Source: Cavia porcellus
Taxonomy: Eukaryota > Chordata > Mammalia > Rodentia > Caviidae
Reading direction: 5' to 3'
Length of the DNA stretch: 64,000 bases
Assembly: GCF_034190915.1 (NCBI RefSeq)
Contig: NW_026947506.1
Span: forward strand, 31,413,748-31,477,747
Position 1 is the first letter of the stretch, and the number at the start of each line of letters is the position of its first letter. This document shows, in pieces, positions 34,768 through 47,092 of the stretch. The position numbers and the translations under genes are program-made. The notes under the pieces were generated by a model. It made no database searches and was not told where the DNA came from. It saw only the letters and a list, made by a program, of their open reading frames with translations.

Positions 34768-37421
34768 GGTTCCAGCCTTAAATCAAGTATGTCAAGAATC
34801 TAACCTGCGTCCACACGTCAAGTTGGTAAACGTCTGGTAAGTGCAGCTCCTTAATACAAAACCCAGCTGCAAATGCACATCTCTGCCACCGTTTATTCCA
34901 AAACATCCTTCCTGATTAAAGAAACATCCTTCCTAACTCCCTGGTGATTCTGAATAACACAACTTCTCACATCACTGAGCAAAACACTGCAAAAGCACTG
35001 GATTTTCTTTCCCCAGAGCATCCCAAAAGAAGTGTTCAATCCGCCTACCCCTCCCAGATGGGGGGACAGTAGACAGCTGGTTGTGTCCAAAGCTTGTCCT
35101 GTCACACAAGCTTCCAGGTGATTAGGCTGGGGGAGCTGGACCAATAGTGAGACTCCAGGCTCTGACAGGGGAAGTGGGAGGCTGAGGCAGTAGCCCCTAA
35201 CCTAGGGGACTCCAGGAAGCTTCTCCCACCTCAGGGAGGACTTTAGTCCTCCCATCTGCATGCATTGACAACAAGCCTCAAACCCAGCCCATCCTAACAA
35301 AATACAGATCTATGCTGTAGGAGAAGGTGTGGGCTAAAATTACCACATGGACCAACTAACCTAGACATTCCCTGTGCATCTCAGTGATGCTTTCTCACTG
35401 GACCTGACCCCTCTTGCTGCTAGGAGCCCACATCTGCCACCCTCTGCTTCCATTCAGGGCCCAGCCCAGCAAATGCTCTGCTTCCTGAGCCAGGCAGGAA
35501 GACTAGGAGGGAGGAGTAGCACCCAGCCCCCTCCCAGTCCTAGGGTCCAGGGAGTTATTAGCACTAGAGGGGCAGGGTCGGGGGAGCCACAGAGGCCTGG
35601 GTAGGCTCTCTGGTCCTCTACTCCAAGAGCCTGCCTTTGCCTCTGATGAGGTTAGGGCCAAGTGCACATCCCCACAAAATCACTGCCAAGGGACCTGGCC
35701 TGCTGTCAGGCCAGGATGAGATTGGGAGTGCAGGCCGCACAGATTCCAGAAACCCTGTTGACCCCAGAAAGCAGAGCATACAACACCTTCCAGGGACCCT
35801 GAGAGCAACTGAAGCTCCGTCAGCATCAGCAAGTACTCTGCTGAATGTCCACAGTGCTGGGCACAAACTTGGGCTTCCTCTCCAGGCTTCAAGACAGACA
35901 CCATCCATGTGGCAGACAGTGATCACAGCTTCTCCTCCTGACAGTCACAGTGAGTTCCAGAGCCACAGGTTCACATGGCCACTGTCCTCAGGCCCTGGAG
36001 CATGTGTCCCATGTATAGCCAAGAAGCACAAGCATGTGTCTCTCACGTTCCAAAGCCACAGCCACAGGAAGCCAGCAGACAGATACACCATGGCACGTGA
36101 CAGGTGACAGGGCACCCCTCCATCAGCATCTGCATAGCAGGGTGGTGGGTTGGTTCAGAGCAGCCCCCTCTAGCCTGAGCAGTCTGTGGCTCAGAGCACA
36201 TCCATCTGACCTCGATTTCTCCCAAATGGAAACTCCTCCCCCAGAGCCCCTAAGAAAAGATCTGTGTCAGCGAAGTTCAGTCATTTCACTAAAATGACAT
36301 GTTCTCTAGGTTTTCAGCCTTGAGTTTAACTCACCATCACATACAGATGAAAAAATGAGCTGCGTAGCGGTTGCTCTGGGATAAATGCCTAAGCACCATT
36401 TATCTCAGGTTTTAACAAAAGCTGCCTGTATGGCATTTACAAACACCACACTTCATTTAAGGCTAGGCTCCCATGACATCTTGACAACTGCCATCATGAC
36501 CTATGCCACACAGTGCATGTTCTGCAGATGACAGATGTCTATGACCCAGGACCCCACCACCCTGTCTACCCTGCAGTGACAGAGCACTCAGTAATGGCCA
36601 CAGAAACAGCATTTTCACACTGACGATTTTCCCCATCATTTCACCATCAGTCTGCTGCACGAATACCCCTGAAATTCCAACTACTAGATTCACAGTCTTT
36701 GGCTTCTCACTCACTGCCCCAGCGATACACCACCCAACCAAAGCAGGAGGAGATGACCTACGGCACCAACACTAAACTGCTTGGCCAGAAGTCCTGGTAC
36801 CTTCTGATCCTGAGCCCCAATCCTGTAAGACAGCCTCTTCAGCTACAGCTCTGGGCAGTGAAATTTCTACCTAATCCACCACCCACCTGCGCACATCCAA
36901 CCTTGTTGGGTGCAGGACCTACAAGTATTGTATACTGTACCTTCCCAGATCCATGCCCATAGTGCCTGAGACTACAGGTGGCATCTCCTAAGCACCAGTC
37001 ACATTACACATTGGCTTTAAACACAGCAACCAGTGTATATACTATGGGTCTGATCTCTATGGACTGGAGGAGGAGACAGTTACACAGCCACCGGTTGACT
37101 CCTCTTAATCTAGTTTGCTCTACAGAACAGGGACCAACTTATGTACCCCAGGTGGCACAAAGTGAGAGAAAGAACACAAGACACAACGGGGTCTGCTGGG
37201 ACCAACCAGGTCAGCCTCCTGCTCTCTGTCACACCCTGCCATCTCTGCTAGGCCCTGCCTTGGGACTCAGTTGACAATTCTGCTCAGTTTAGACTCAACA
37301 CTGCCTGAACCACTGGAGCAAAGGGCCCATCATTATGGACTGACCGAGAGGACAGGGCAGGAAGGGTGCACATTTTTTTCTGGGTACCTCTATCTTGATG
37401 CCTCAAACATTAGGCCTCTAG

Positions 37422-37503
37422 AACTGGCATGTGGCTTAGTGGTAGAGCACTTGCCTAGCATGTGCACAGCTGTGTTGGATTCCTAGTGCTACAAAAAAAG
37501 AAA
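37422..37503 (+). repeat. ID SINE
   Basis: AACTGGCATGTGGCTTAGTGG, TAGAGCACTTGCCTAGCATG, GTTGGATTCCTAGTGCTAC plus an A-rich tail. Confidence 0.82.
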
Positions 37504-37671
37504 GAAGAGTGCACCGCAGTGTACCCTCTACCAACACAGTAGTGAATCAGAAGGGGAAAATTCAAGAATGGACTCTCCTAGCCCAAGATGGAAGTTGGAG
37601 ATGAACTGCCTGCACAGGGACACATTCAGGCCACAAGAGGACCCAAGGCAGGGCCTGAGGACGGTAGTGCT

Positions 37672-37912
37672 ATGGGCTGGATCTGAAATGTTCACAGGGG
37701 GATGCTATTAGGAAGTGGTGAGGCCCAGTGGGTGCACGCCCTGGAAGGAAATTAGGGAGCTTGCTCTTTTCCTCTTCCTCTCTTTTGCTTCCTGGAAATA
37801 AGGCGAGCAGCTTTGTTCTACCACACACTCTCACCACAAGCCAAGGTAAACCTTCTCCCTGCACATGCTGGCTAACTCTGATATTTATTAGTGACAGAAA
37901 GCAAAGTAACGT
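37672..37912 (+). mobile_element. ERVL-MaLR-type LTR fragment
   Basis: GGATGCTATTAGGAAGTGG, GCGAGCAGCTTTGTTCTACC and TATTTATTAGTGACAGAAAGC match the LTR middle and end. The TATGGACTGAAACC stretch is deleted. Confidence 0.6.
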
Positions 37913-37989
37913 GGGCTGTCTACATAAGGAGGCTCCAGGCTATGAGAAGGATCTGATGCATGACCTGCTTTACATACTCAGGAATGTAC

Positions 37990-38108
37990 AATTCTGTTTT
38001 GTGTTTTGTTCTGTGTTTTTGCAACAAGATCTCACTATGTAGCCCAGGCTGGCCTTGAACTTGCAATGATTCTCCTGCCTCAGCCTCCTGAGGGCTAGAA
38101 TTACACAT
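37990..38108 (-). repeat. B1 SINE (minus strand)
   Basis: The plus strand shows GATCTCACTATGTAGCCCAG, GCTGGCCTTGAACTTGC and CCTGCCTCAGCCTCCTGAGG, the B1 complement. The right end is truncated before the usual GCCTGGC end. Confidence 0.85.
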
Positions 38109-38631
38109 CCAGAAAGAACTCAAAATTCTTTAACCAAAGTCTAGTAACACCATGATAAAGACAGAATACTGTGCTATGAGTACTGAGAAGAGTCATCACA
38201 GAGCTCAAGAAGCCCAGGGTTCACAGAGAAACAACCTGGAGGGTCACCAACCAGGAGCTTTGGGATCAGAAAGGATCTCTGAGCTCCAGGCCATGCCCAC
38301 CTTCTCCCTCCCCGACACATGCCCTGTGCTGGTTTGTTTCCCCCTATGCCTAGATACCTTCTGTCCTTTACCTCAACCTTCCTCCTCCACCTCAAAGCTG
38401 CCATGGCCACGCATGATGCTGATCACCACTGGGCCCTGATGCTTGGCTATGGGCTGCACATGGCAGTCTAAGAAAGGTTTGTTGGCCAGGCCTGACTACC
38501 CTACCCACATCACCCAGCAGCAGATCAGAGCCAGAGATTGTGCAAAGGGAGACCTGAAAGAAGGTCTGGGCTCTCTACTTCAGGATGCTCAGATGTACAT
38601 GGTGGTGGAGGCTCCGGACTCCACACCCAGA

Positions 38632-38850
38632 TAACAGCAGAAGCATCACAAAAGGTGAAAAAGGGCAAGACCACTAAGGTCCCAAGCCTCAGACAACCCT
38701 GCGCCTATGCCAATCAGCTAAGTAACAATGCTGCTTCACTTGTTGACATAAACCATTATCCTTGATGTAACCCTGCACAAGGGCTCTACCTGAAAATCCA
38801 CCACTCTAGGGTCCCAGCTCTCCACCTATGGCCACCAACTGGACACAGCA
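38632..38850. repeat. Unidentified dispersed repeat, copy 2
   Basis: Ordered words shared with 20702-20925: TAACAGCAGAAGCATC, AGGTGAAAAAGGGCAAGACC, GACAACCCTGCGCCTATGCC, and CCCTGCACAAGGGCTCTACC. A CCAATCA word lies at about 38711. Confidence 0.5.
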
Positions 38851-39630
38851 CTGCCCACGCCAGCTCCACCACACCTTTGCCTGTCCCAGAGGACCAGAGC
38901 TCACTTCCCCAGCAGCCAGCATCAAGGAGAGGCAGTATAGTGCTCAGGCGTGAGGGACCCAACCAGGGTTCTAGAAGGTTCAACAGCCACAGAGCACAGC
39001 TCTGCCCCAAGAACCAAAGCCAGGCAGGCTGGCCTGGGGAGAGCAACAGGGAGGCCAGCTAGGGGAGGCCAGCTGGGTGGGCTCGCAAGGGCTGAGCTTC
39101 TGGTTTCTGACACAAATAAAGAAGGACAATGACACAGCAGCATGCGACCCTGGGTCACCTAGTCCAGCCATCCCTCTTGGCCACCAGGTGGGAAGCCAGC
39201 CCTAAATATCTCCTAATCGCTGCAGTGCCTGTCTGAGGCTGCCTTCCTCCTCTAAGGGGGGGGGGGGACCTGTGTGCTGCCCACAAGGCTAGTCCACCCC
39301 AACCACATTCAGTCAGACCCCCACACAGGGCTCCCTGTGTGCCACCCAGGCCCCTCCTCAGTCTGGAGCCTAGTAAGCACTTTTGTTATCTGGCTTCAGA
39401 TTCTGCTAAATCAATCTAAAAGGCATGGAGAAGAGCCCAATCTATGGGGCTTGGAGAAAAGCCCCAAAAGTGCTGCGAGAGCCAAGTGGGAAGCTACAGT
39501 AGAGCATTTCTGCCCAGGCTGCCCTGCTGGGCTGCAGCTGGCCGGGCACATGTGGAGTCTCTCCTGGAAGTCGCTCCTCTTGCACGTTCCAACCCCTGCT
39601 GCCTCACAGCCTGTTCAGAGTGCAGCACAG

Positions 39631-39726
39631 GAGCTGGGGAAATAGCTAAGTGGCTCAGTGACAAAGCATCTGTCTGATAAGTTTAAGGTCCCGAGTTCAA
39701 TTCCTGCTACCAAAAAAACCAAAAAC
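39631..39726 (+). repeat. ID SINE with 12-bp target-site duplication
   Basis: GAGCTGGGGAAATAGCTAAG, GAGTTCAATTCCTGCTACC and a short A-rich tail. The exact duplication AGTGCAGCACAG flanks it at 39619-39630 and 39727-39738. Confidence 0.9.
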
Positions 39727-40964
39727 AGTGCAGCACAGTGTCCAGGAGACAATGGGTCAGCAGACAGGCCAGCCCAGAGCCTCTGTCCAGAGCAGAGCAG
39801 TTGCAGCGACTGCCCACCACTCTCTCCATTGCTCCTCAACATTTAGTGAATGCCAACTGCATGCCACACACTGAGAACTCAGAGGACAAGTCCCAAATCT
39901 TAGGACTGACAGAATGGTACCTAAAGAAACCCAACCCAGCTTCCAAGCAGAAATCAGCCAGGGCCTGCACCACAAGAGAATGGGCTGATATTTAAAGACC
40001 TGAGCCTGGGAGGAGGTATCAACCAGCCCCTGGAAACCGTTGCACCAGCCCTCACTACAGGTGGGGCTCCTGGGCCCAGATCAGACCATAGGAGCAGTTT
40101 GTGGGGAAAGAACCAGAAGGAGCCCACACAAAGGCCAGAAGAAGGGCCACATGAGCCCCAAGCTCAAACACATCTTCCTGTTTCTCTACACGTTGAAGAA
40201 TACCAATACAGACTGATGACAATGGCTCAGACACCTGACAGCTCACCCTGTCACTTGAAGCCTTCCAAGTACCAACGAGCTCTTTGCGCTGATCACCCAA
40301 CATCCAGCTAATTACAATCCTGAACAAAGAAACCAGGGTAATAACTGCATCCTGGCTGCTCAATTAGCTCCTTTTTCAGAAGCCAACCACACTCTCCCCT
40401 CTTTGTCCTCCTAATTGGCCTCCCATATCTGGGAAGCTCGTCCCCAAAACTTGTCATCTGGCCAGCCTATAAATGCTTTTGGGAAAACATCCAGGTCAGC
40501 ACTTGTAGGTCCCCAACTCTGATGCCAGGTGACAGGTCAGCAGTTTGAGGTGGGCACAAACTGCTTGCCTTTCTGTCTTCTGCTTCAGCATCCTCCACAG
40601 CCCTGCTTGGACACCAGCAGGCACACTGACAGGTATAATGACCACCAGCAGGATCTGAAACAAGGCCAAGCCAAGGCACAAGGGGATAAGGACAGGGGCC
40701 AAACAACAGAGGCTTTTCAGCCACAGGCAAATTATTCCCTCCATAGACCAGAGGCTCAACTACAGAGGGACCCGACATTCACTGCATGCCTATTTAATAA
40801 GCTCTCCCCTCAATATGAATTGCTAAATAAAAATTTTAAAAAGCCAAGGCACTGAAAGGGCTCTTCCTACTTGGCTGTGATTGGCTCTGAATCTCTGCTA
40901 GAACCTTCGAAAGCACACTACCCCAATTAAGCAATGACACTACATAACCACGATTGAAATGTAC

Positions 40965-41262
40965 AGAAGTACAGCTTTTTTGAAGGGCGATTTGGCACTA
41001 GCTATCCATTTTGAATGCACATATCTTTTGAACTAAGAATTTCGCTTTTAAGAATTTATTCAGCCAATGTTCCACCGCTTATTGAGGGGGGAAAAAAATG
41101 CCAACCACTTGACCATCCCTTACAGGAAACTGAAGGAAGTCAGTGACCATCCACATGGTGGACTGCATGGCTTTTCAAATAATTCGACAGGGCTATCTCT
41201 GCCGGTGCAGAAACACTATCAAAAATTAAGTGAAAAAAAATGCATAATAAAGAGCTTCACCT
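40965..41262 (+). repeat. Old L1 3' fragment
   Basis: GGGCGATTTGGCACTAGC, GAATTTCGCTTTTAAGAATTT, ATCAAAAATTAAGTGAAAAA follow the order of an old L1M 3' region. Confidence 0.5.
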
Positions 41263-41529
41263 CAAAGAGCTCACATGTGCACACGCTTCTAGAAAGACAC
41301 CTGGGAAACCTAGCAGGCTTCTGCTGGACAGACAGACTGGGGCAACCATCAGTTCCACTGCCTGTGAATGGCATCCCTGACATTACCAGAACACACTGTT
41401 CCAGGTGAGGAAGCTGTAACAAAAGCCAGTCGCCCTGGGGCGGGGGCACATCTCCTAGGGGAGCACATCTCCTGCAGGGGCAGGAAAGCCATTTCTCATT
41501 TCGTCTGTCCGAGTCCACCATGTGCTTGG

Positions 41530-41834
41530 CTTCTGTTCTATTGTGGTGCTGAGCATCAAACCCAGGAGTGCTTTACCACTGAATGACATTCCCAGTCCTT
41601 TTTATAATATTTACTTTGAGACAAGTTCTCACTAAGTCACTAAGTTTAAGGGCCTGCCTTGCAAGCAGGCAGTCGTGAGTTCGAGCCCCGGTACCGATAA
41701 AAAAGAAAAAGACAAAAAAAAAAAAAAAAAGTACTAAGTCACTAAGTTGCCCAGCCTGTACTCAAACTTGCACTCCTCCTGCTTCGGTCACCCAGAGTGC
41801 TGAGATTACAGGTATGCACCACCATACCGGGCTG
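41530..41834 (-). repeat. B1-ID composite SINE (minus strand) hosting a younger ID
   Basis: The plus strand has an ID complement (GTGGTGCTGAGCATCAAACCC...CACTGAATGACATTCCCAG), then a B1 complement (TTTGAGACAAGTTCTCAC ... TTGCCCAGCCTGTACTC ... GAGATTACAGGTATGCACC). A younger ID (41647-41732) interrupts the B1. Confidence 0.7.
41647..41732 (+). repeat. Young 5'-truncated ID SINE with 16-bp duplication
   Basis: It retains CCTGCCTTGCAAGCAGG, GAGTTCGAGCCCCGGTACC and the tail GATAAAAAAGAAAAAGAC plus A18. The exact 16-bp duplication ACTAAGTCACTAAGTT flanks it at 41631-41646 and 41733-41748. Confidence 0.9.
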
Positions 41835-42862
41835 CTTGTTTTACTTTTAATCGGGCATGTGAAATCTCCTGACCTTCTGCAGCCCACACCGGGCCTCACG
41901 TGGTGCTGCATGATGCCATCTGCACAGCACTGGTGTCCCACTCCCAAAGACCTTGCAAATAGCAGCCTGGGCCATGGCATCAAAGGCCTCCCAGGAAATG
42001 CCAGCTTCCCATGGCCTTGGACAAGATCAAGAGATGAGCCCTTTACCAAAACCTCATCCTTTCCCAGTCCAGTCCAAGTCACCTAGAGGGTCTTTGCACC
42101 ACTCACGCATCAGCTTTATCAGGTATATTTTTCGCCCACTGTAACACACTCAATGCAAAGGTGCTGTGTCGTAAATTCTGATATATACAAATGGACTCCG
42201 CTGATGAGTATTCAGCATGCCACCAAGCAGAGACCAGCCCTGAACTCGAGAAATCTGACCTGCTTTTATTACTACAGCTCAGTGTTGCCTTTTTTTTATA
42301 CTGCCTAGTAAGTAGAATCTACAGTACAGTTGCAAGCTTGGCTTTCTCACTCAGCAAGAGAGAGACACTGGGCACCTGTCTGTTCCTCACTGCCAGGCAG
42401 TACTCCATCATGCTGACACCATAGTCTGCTCAACCCTCCACGCACTGACAGACATTGGAGCCGTTTCCTCTCTTTGCTTACATGCAGAGAGCTCCTGCAA
42501 GCATCCTGAGCAAGTCTTTGTGAGGCCACACCTTCACTTATCAGGTTAAATATCTAGGAGTGGAATCGCTGGCTCTGAAGTGTACAAAGCGCCGCCAGAC
42601 CATTTCCCAAAAGCCAGAAGTGGCTGTTCCCAATCTCTGCCAACAGTTGGCAGGGTCAGTGCTTTTAATTTTAGCCATTTTATTGGGTTTGTAGTGCTAT
42701 TTCCCTGAGCTTAATTTTATTTCCCTAGTGACTGATGATGTAGATTGTCTTTTCATGCCCTTATTTAACATGCATGCATCTTTTCATATGACACTCTTCA
42801 AAGTCTTCTGTCCTTTTTAATCTAGTCACCTTATTGACTTGTGAGAATTCTTGATATATTCT

Positions 42863-42971
42863 AGGGTTTTTTTGTCCTTTTTTTTTTTTTTTTTTTGGTA
42901 CCAGAGATCAAACTCAGGACCTTGCACTTACCAGGCAAGCGCCTAAGCCACTGAGCTAAATCCCTGGACCT
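42863..42971 (-). repeat. ID SINE nested in L1 (minus strand)
   Basis: The poly-T start is followed by GGTACCAGAGATCAAACTCAGG, CCAGGCAAGCGCCTAAGCCAC and TGAGCTAAATCCCTGG. The flanks CTTGATATATTCT (42850-42862) and CTTGATATACTCT (42972-42984) differ by one base. Confidence 0.88.
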
Positions 42972-43026
42972 CTTGATATACTCTGGAAATAAGTATTCAG
43001 TCAGATACACATACTGCAAAAAAAAA

Positions 43027-43148
43027 TTTTTTTTGGAATTTTTGAGACAGAGCTTTGCTATATAGCCCAGAGTGGCCTCGAACTAGTAGCCATCCTTCTG
43101 ACTCAGCCTCCCAAATGCTAAGATTATAGGTATGTGCCACACCTGGCA
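43027..43148 (-). repeat. B1 SINE nested in L1 (minus strand)
   Basis: TTTGAGACAGAGCTTTGC, TATAGCCCAGAGTGGCCTCG, ACTCAGCCTCCCAAATGC and GTGCCACACCTGGC are the B1 complement. It lies within the interrupted L1. Confidence 0.85.
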
Positions 43149-43759
43149 ACTACATACATTTTCTCTAATCTATGGTCCACTTTTCACTTCCTTGTGTCTT
43201 TTGAGAGAAAAAGATTTTAATTTTAATGAACTTAAATTTATTGAGTTGCTTGATGCATAATTTATGCTCTATGTGTCCTTAGAACTCTTTGCCACACCAA
43301 AGCTTCCAGAAGTTCTAACTTTTACATATAGGTTTATGCCCATTTTGAGTAATATTTTGTGTCTGAAATGTTAGAGCTCATACCTTTTCCATACTGATAG
43401 CCTGTTATTTTACCACCATATCTTAAATTATCTTTTTCCCACTGAATCACCTTGATACTTTTGAAAAAACAAATCATATTTCTCAAGTATTTCTGAACTT
43501 CTATTCCATATATTCTATTCTGAATATACTTGGCACCTTATCTTAAATCTCCCCAGTGTAACCCCTCTTTTTCTTTTTCAAAATTATTACAGCAATTCTA
43601 GGTCCTATATGTTTCAATACAAGCTTCAGATATTAGTTTCTTGAGCCCTACCAAAAACCCTGCTGACTTTGAAACTGTGTTGACTGTATGGATTAATTCG
43701 AGCACACTACAATCTTACCAATATTGAATCTTACATTATATAAACATCATATCTCTATG

Positions 43760-44510
43760 ATACCATGAACCATATTTGGTTATTCTCACTGGGTCCAGAT
43801 TTACAGTTCCTAAAACCCTTGCAGTCTTCAGAGTGGTAAATGCTTTGTCTGCTAACAAGAGGGCTGGGTGATTGAGAGTCCCTGGTGGCTTCAGGACAGG
43901 GCTGGTTCCCACAAAGACCAAGACAGGTCAGAAGGGTGAGACTTTCAGCATCTGGAAAAAAGCTGAATTGACCACCAATGATAATGACGTAACCAACCAT
44001 GCCTATGTTAGAATTCCCAGTAAACCCTGAAAAGATAGGGTTCTTAAGAGCTTTTAGACAGACAGCTCCTGGAGGGTGTTATCAGGAAGGCATTGGGAGC
44101 ACCAAGCCCCACTCATCTTGTGACATGCAGCTCTCTCTGGCTACACATCTGGATTTTTCATAATATATTTTCCAAAAAATGGGTGAATAAAGTATAACAG
44201 TGTCATTCTGACTTTTGTGAATCACTCTACAAACTAATGTAACCCAAGGGCAGAGGTGTGGGAGCCCACTCCAGAGCCAGGTGGTCAGAAGTGTGGCTAA
44301 TCTGAGGTCCATCTTTGAGTCCCAACCCTCACCCCAAGGGAGCTAACTCTAACTCCAAGTAGACAGTGTCTGAACTGAATTGTAAGATGCTCAGCTGGTG
44401 TCCGCGGGAGAATTGCTTGCTGTGTGGAAAAAACCCACATCTGGTGTCAGAGTGCTGTGCTGAGTGAGTAGTGGAGAGCTGAAGGGAGAGTTTATTTTTT
44501 CCTCTTACAG
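43760..44510 (+). repeat. Unidentified LTR-like repeat inserted in L1, copy 2
   Basis: About 750 bp of non-L1 sequence splits an antisense L1. Landmarks are TACCATGAACCATATTTGG, GGTGGCTTCAGGACAGGGC, CACCAATGATAATGACG and GACAGTGTCTGAACTGAATTG. It shares parts with 8880-9090. It is LTR-like by its length and end pattern, but I cannot name the family. Confidence 0.45.
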
Positions 44511-45384
44511 TTTCTCTCCATTTTCCTGTATTATTAGGTCATCTTTAATTACTGTCAGCTGCATCTTATGGGTTTCAGAGAACAGATCTTGAACATATTT
44601 TTAAATTTATCCCTAAGTATTCGGTGTTTCTGATGCCATTGTAAACACTATGTACTTCCAATGGTTTATTGCTAGAACACAGAAATATAATCACTTTTGG
44701 ATACTGTCCCTATGTCCTGTGACCCTGTTAACATCACTAATTAGTCCAGCTAGACGTTTGCTGACACCTTGGGAGAAATTACATTGCTTCCTACTGGAGA
44801 CAGTTTTATTCTTCCTGACAACCCCAACCTTTTCCTATGTGCCTGCACAAGTGGGGACGTCCAGTACAATGTGAGTGGGACGGAGAGGACAGACAGCCTT
44901 GCCAGGGCTCCAGGACTGGGCCAGAGGTCATCCCTGCCATCTGTGTGGAGGGAGCGGTGAGGACAATGACCTCGTCTGGTAACCAGCCTCACCACCTACT
45001 GCATGAACAGAGTAACGAGGACGCTGGGGCTTCCTGGTCCCCAGGGTGGCACAGAGGTCAGTCCTTCCGCCTGGCAGTGTGAGAAGACATGGTTTTGCCT
45101 TTTCCCACCCATATTAAAGTCACTGTACTTGTCCTGGAGATTCCCCTTCTTTTCCTCACTTGCTGAGAATCTTTAATCACAAGTGGCAAGTCTATCACAA
45201 AGGCTTCTTCTGTTGGTCTCCTGAGATGTACAACCCCAACTTTATTCTATCAGAATTGATTTTCTAAAGAGCAGCATCTTGTATTCCTTCCTCACCCGCA
45301 CCCTATCCCGCCTGTTCTCACACTGTCCAGCCCCCAGGCAGTCCTGCCTAGGCTGCTGTCTGCCCCATCATCCATTTCCCATAC

Positions 45385-45487
45385 TTTTTTTTTTTTTTTT
45401 TTTTTTAAATCGGTACCAGGGATCGAACTCACAACTGCCTGCTTGCAAGGCAGGTGCTTATGCCACTGAGCTAAATCCCCAGCTCCT
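45385..45487 (-). repeat. ID SINE with target-site duplication (minus strand)
   Basis: The plus strand has poly-T, GGTACCAGGGATCGAACTC, GCCTGCTTGCAAGGCAGG and CACTGAGCTAAATCCCCAGC. The duplication ATTTCCCATAC flanks it at 45374-45384 and 45488-45498, and may extend by five T. Confidence 0.92.
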
Positions 45488-46865
45488 ATTTCCCATACTT
45501 TTTAACTCACTGTCCAGAGACCATGCTCCTGCAAGACAGGGTTCCTCATGTTGCCCCAGTCAACTCCCAAAGCCACACCCCCCACACCAGTGGTCCATGC
45601 CCACCCCAGGCCACAGCACCACACACACAGCTAACACTCCTCCCTCCCAGTCACACCTCAGGTTGTGAAGTCATATCTGCTCCTGGTCTGTATGACCTTC
45701 TGTACCAGTAACATCACAAACCTGTCCACCCCCAGCTGATCACAGGAGAACGGAAGGACCTATCCGTCCACTGGCCCACATGACTCCACGTCCTGGTCAC
45801 ATCAGGCTAAACAGGTCCATTTGCCCCAGCTCATGTGACCCCACACACCAAGCTCCACGGCCTGACAGTCAAGGAAGCTTGGCCTATCTTGCTGGTGGTT
45901 ACCCTGGCTGATGCACCCCAGCCAACCTGCTCATTCTCCTCTCCTGTCTCTGGTCTCTTAAACACACAAATCCCAAGCTGAGGACAGGCAGCCACTGTCA
46001 CGTGTGGGGAGCTTGGTGGTAGGCAGAGCACTGTTGCCAACCCAGGGCTGAGGCCCCAGAACCCCTGAGACTCTCAGGGAAGTCAAGCCCTGTTCTCAGA
46101 GGAGGGCCCAGCTAAGAGTACTGCTATAAACACGGGAGAACACAGAACTGAGGAGATGCCCCAAGAGGTTGATCAAGGATAGGACAAGCATGGAACACAA
46201 AAAAGAACACACTCAAAGGCAGGCAGAACCTAGGGCCACAGACCCCTCCCTCTCTGGTCAGCCAGATCCCTGGCGTTGGTGAGGGTAGTGAGACAAGGAC
46301 AGGTTCCCTGAAGATGATCACCAGGGGGAGTGGTGCCACCTAGTGGTGGCCATTCCTGGGAACCCACAGAGCCCAAGTTGTGCCCCAAATGATGGCAAGA
46401 CCCCAGCCTAAAGGGCAAAGGAGGCCGAACACTCCAGGGTACCCAAGCATCTGCCTCTTGAGACCTGGTAGGGGAAGTGGGCTGTCCATCTCAGGCCTCC
46501 AGAGGCTGTCACGGAGTGGTGTCTGACCTGGTAGCAAAGTCACAGGTGTCCATGAGTGAACAATGAATATGCTCATGTGCGGTTCCTTCTTCAGAGGCCA
46601 CACACAGCACTGGGCAAAACCTCCTTCTCCCTTCTGCCCAGTTGTAGAACCACTGTCCATCTCACCAAGCACGGGCTTCCCTGAGGCCCTCTTTCTGCTC
46701 AGCTCTAGTCACTGCCCCAAACCCACCCCCTAAAATAGCAAGAAAAAGCAAACCAAAATCCTCAGCACTGGCAGTCTTCAAGGTTACCATAACCCTCAGA
46801 GACATCAGCCCACTGGGTCTGAGATCAGCACAAAAATCCACATTTTCTCCAAACTCCAGGTGATT

Positions 46866-47028
46866 TTTTTTTTTTTAAGACAGTCAATTACTATGTTGCC
46901 GGAGCTGGCCTCAAACTCTCAAGTTCAAGCAATCCTTCTGCCTCGGCCTCCTAAGCAGCTAGAACTAAAAGTTCTACCACTCCTGGCTTAAAGTGGAGAA
47001 TTTTTCTTTCTTTCTTTCTTTCTTTATT

Positions 47029-47092
<64 letters not shown>

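Larger units (their letters stand above)
42107..45245 (-). repeat. Antisense L1 ORF2 region with nested insertions
   Basis: The plus strand shows reverse L1 words in order: TATCTAGGAGTGGAATCGCTGG, CTGCCAACAGTTGGCAGGG, TTTCAAAATTATTACAGCAATTC, and after 44510 TTTATCCCTAAGTATTCGG. It is interrupted by an ID (42863-42971), a B1 (43027-43148) and an LTR-like repeat (43760-44510). The reading frame is broken throughout. Confidence 0.7.
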
